Part shown: one piece after another, positions 63,555 to 64,000 of the stretch
How positions within the stretch are numbered: the first letter of the stretch is position 1
How the letters are laid out: every line of letters starts with the position of its first letter
NCBI RefSeq assembly: GCF_004298145.1
Contig: NZ_SCRH01000015.1
Span: 62,001 to 126,000, forward strand
Source: Mycobacterium sp.
GTDB taxonomy: Bacteria > Actinomycetota > Actinomycetes > Mycobacteriales > Mycobacteriaceae
DNA: 64,000 nucleotides
Direction: 5' to 3'
The notes under the pieces: model-generated
The model's database searches: none
Told to the model about the DNA's origin: nothing
What the model saw: only the letters and a program-made list of their open reading frames with translations
Translations under genes and position numbers: made by a program

Positions 63555-64000
63555 CTAGGCCAGCGTGCAGCGATTGCCGTAGTCGAAGGAACGCACCCGG
63601 ACCTGGCGTCCGAGCGGGTCGCCGTCGATCAGCAGGGCGATCGACTCGTCGTCTTCGGTGGTCGACAGGAACCGGCTGCCGTCATCCAGCCGGCCGATGA
63701 CGATCCCCGTCGGCCGCCCGTCGTCGCGCCGAACCGTGTAGGTCTCGACGGTGCCGGTGCCGTCGGCGTTCTCGGTGACCGCCTCGGTCGGCCAGCCGGC
63801 GACCTGGGCCTGCAGCTGCGGGCTGCGGTCGGGCTTCCACTCCACCGGCGTGGTCGAGTAGACACCGACCGAGTACTTGCTCAGGATGCCGCCGTTCGCG
63901 CCGACCAGGCCGAATTGCCCGGGTAGCGTTCGCATTCGGCTGACGGTCTCGGCGACGGCGTGCATCGAATAGTTGTTGCCGGCACCGCCGAAGAACGGCA
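63555..64000 (-). CDS. Thiolase-like (TLP1-type acetyl-CoA acetyltransferase) protein, 5'-truncated by window
   Basis: Only the last 148 residues are visible. They start PFFGGAGNNYSMHAVAETV and contain GLVGANGGILSKYSVGVYST, which carries the conserved thiolase-like C-terminal active-site region. An added beta-domain of the TLP1 type follows (TVRRDDGRPTGIVIGRL). Enzyme or lipid-carrier-like function cannot be told apart from the fragment. Convergent with the KstR-box oxidoreductase. Confidence 0.7.
   Translation of the reverse strand, partial: PFFGGAGNNYSMHAVAETVSRMRTLPGQFGLVGANGGILSKYSVGVYSTTPVEWKPDRSPQLQAQVAGWPTEAVTENADGTGTVETYTVRRDDGRPTGIVIGRLDDGSRFLSTTEDDESIALLIDGDPLGRQVRVRSFDYGNRCTLA

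Overview
The window is high-GC actinobacterial DNA from a slow-growing-type, non-tuberculous Mycobacterium. Gene content and order follow the M. tuberculosis H37Rv block Rv1005c to Rv0953c in inverted orientation (pabB, rsmI, pmt, arcA, alkB, two DUF5642 lipoproteins, pat; then glpR, rimJ, moeA1/glp, galU, 5-FTHF cyclo-ligase, ruc, SAF protein, mscL, moaB2, pepD, mprB, mprA, rpmF, atuA-like, fadE13, accD2, accA2, fadE12, echA7, DUF1707, VWA and MoxR proteins, purH, purN, perM, Rv0954-like, Rv0953c-like). All homology statements rest on recognising the translated sequences; no database search was run.

Layout. 1-8124 (minus strand) is an accessory surface-polysaccharide-like locus: a Wzy/O-antigen-ligase-type membrane protein (cut by the window edge), a Wzz/Wzc-like chain-length protein with a degenerate P-loop, and a GAF-GGDEF-EAL c-di-GMP enzyme flanked by two paralogous DUF4832-type lipoproteins. 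8507-10599 is a FAD oxidoreductase plus ECF41-type sigma factor (SigJ-like) with a matching promoter. 10706-18845 is conserved mycobacterial core. 19120-25290 is a variable stretch: a WecG/TagA glycosyltransferase, the heptose-phosphate genes hddA-gmhA-gmhB, an M42 peptidase, and a Rieske oxygenase divergent from a TetR regulator. 25291-31172 is a decayed integrative island at the 3' end of tRNA-Ala(CGC). It carries TetR, P450, a DUF427-thioesterase fusion and a second P450, bounded by 69-bp direct repeats, with remnants of a tyrosine integrase and a serine recombinase. 31296-42737 is the core division, moco-like, GalU, stress and MprAB-PepD region. 43023-51639 is an acyl-CoA carboxylase/dehydrogenase operon headed by an AtuA-like protein. 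51772-64000 is core again, ending in a thiolase-like gene cut by the window edge.

How the parts fit. Several regulatory circuits are readable directly. A CIRCE (HrcA) element precedes ruc. A LexA-type box overlaps the alkB leader. A KstR box lies just upstream of the F420-type oxidoreductase. An ECF41 promoter precedes the sigma-factor operon, and TetR palindromes sit in two divergent intergenic regions. A 45-bp REP-like repeat occurs at four places, two of them in tandem and in frame inside echA7 and one in frame inside the VWA protein, with a compensated base pair in its terminal stem. The best candidates for undescribed biology are the c-di-GMP/DUF4832/Wzz-Wzy locus and the tRNA-Ala P450 island.
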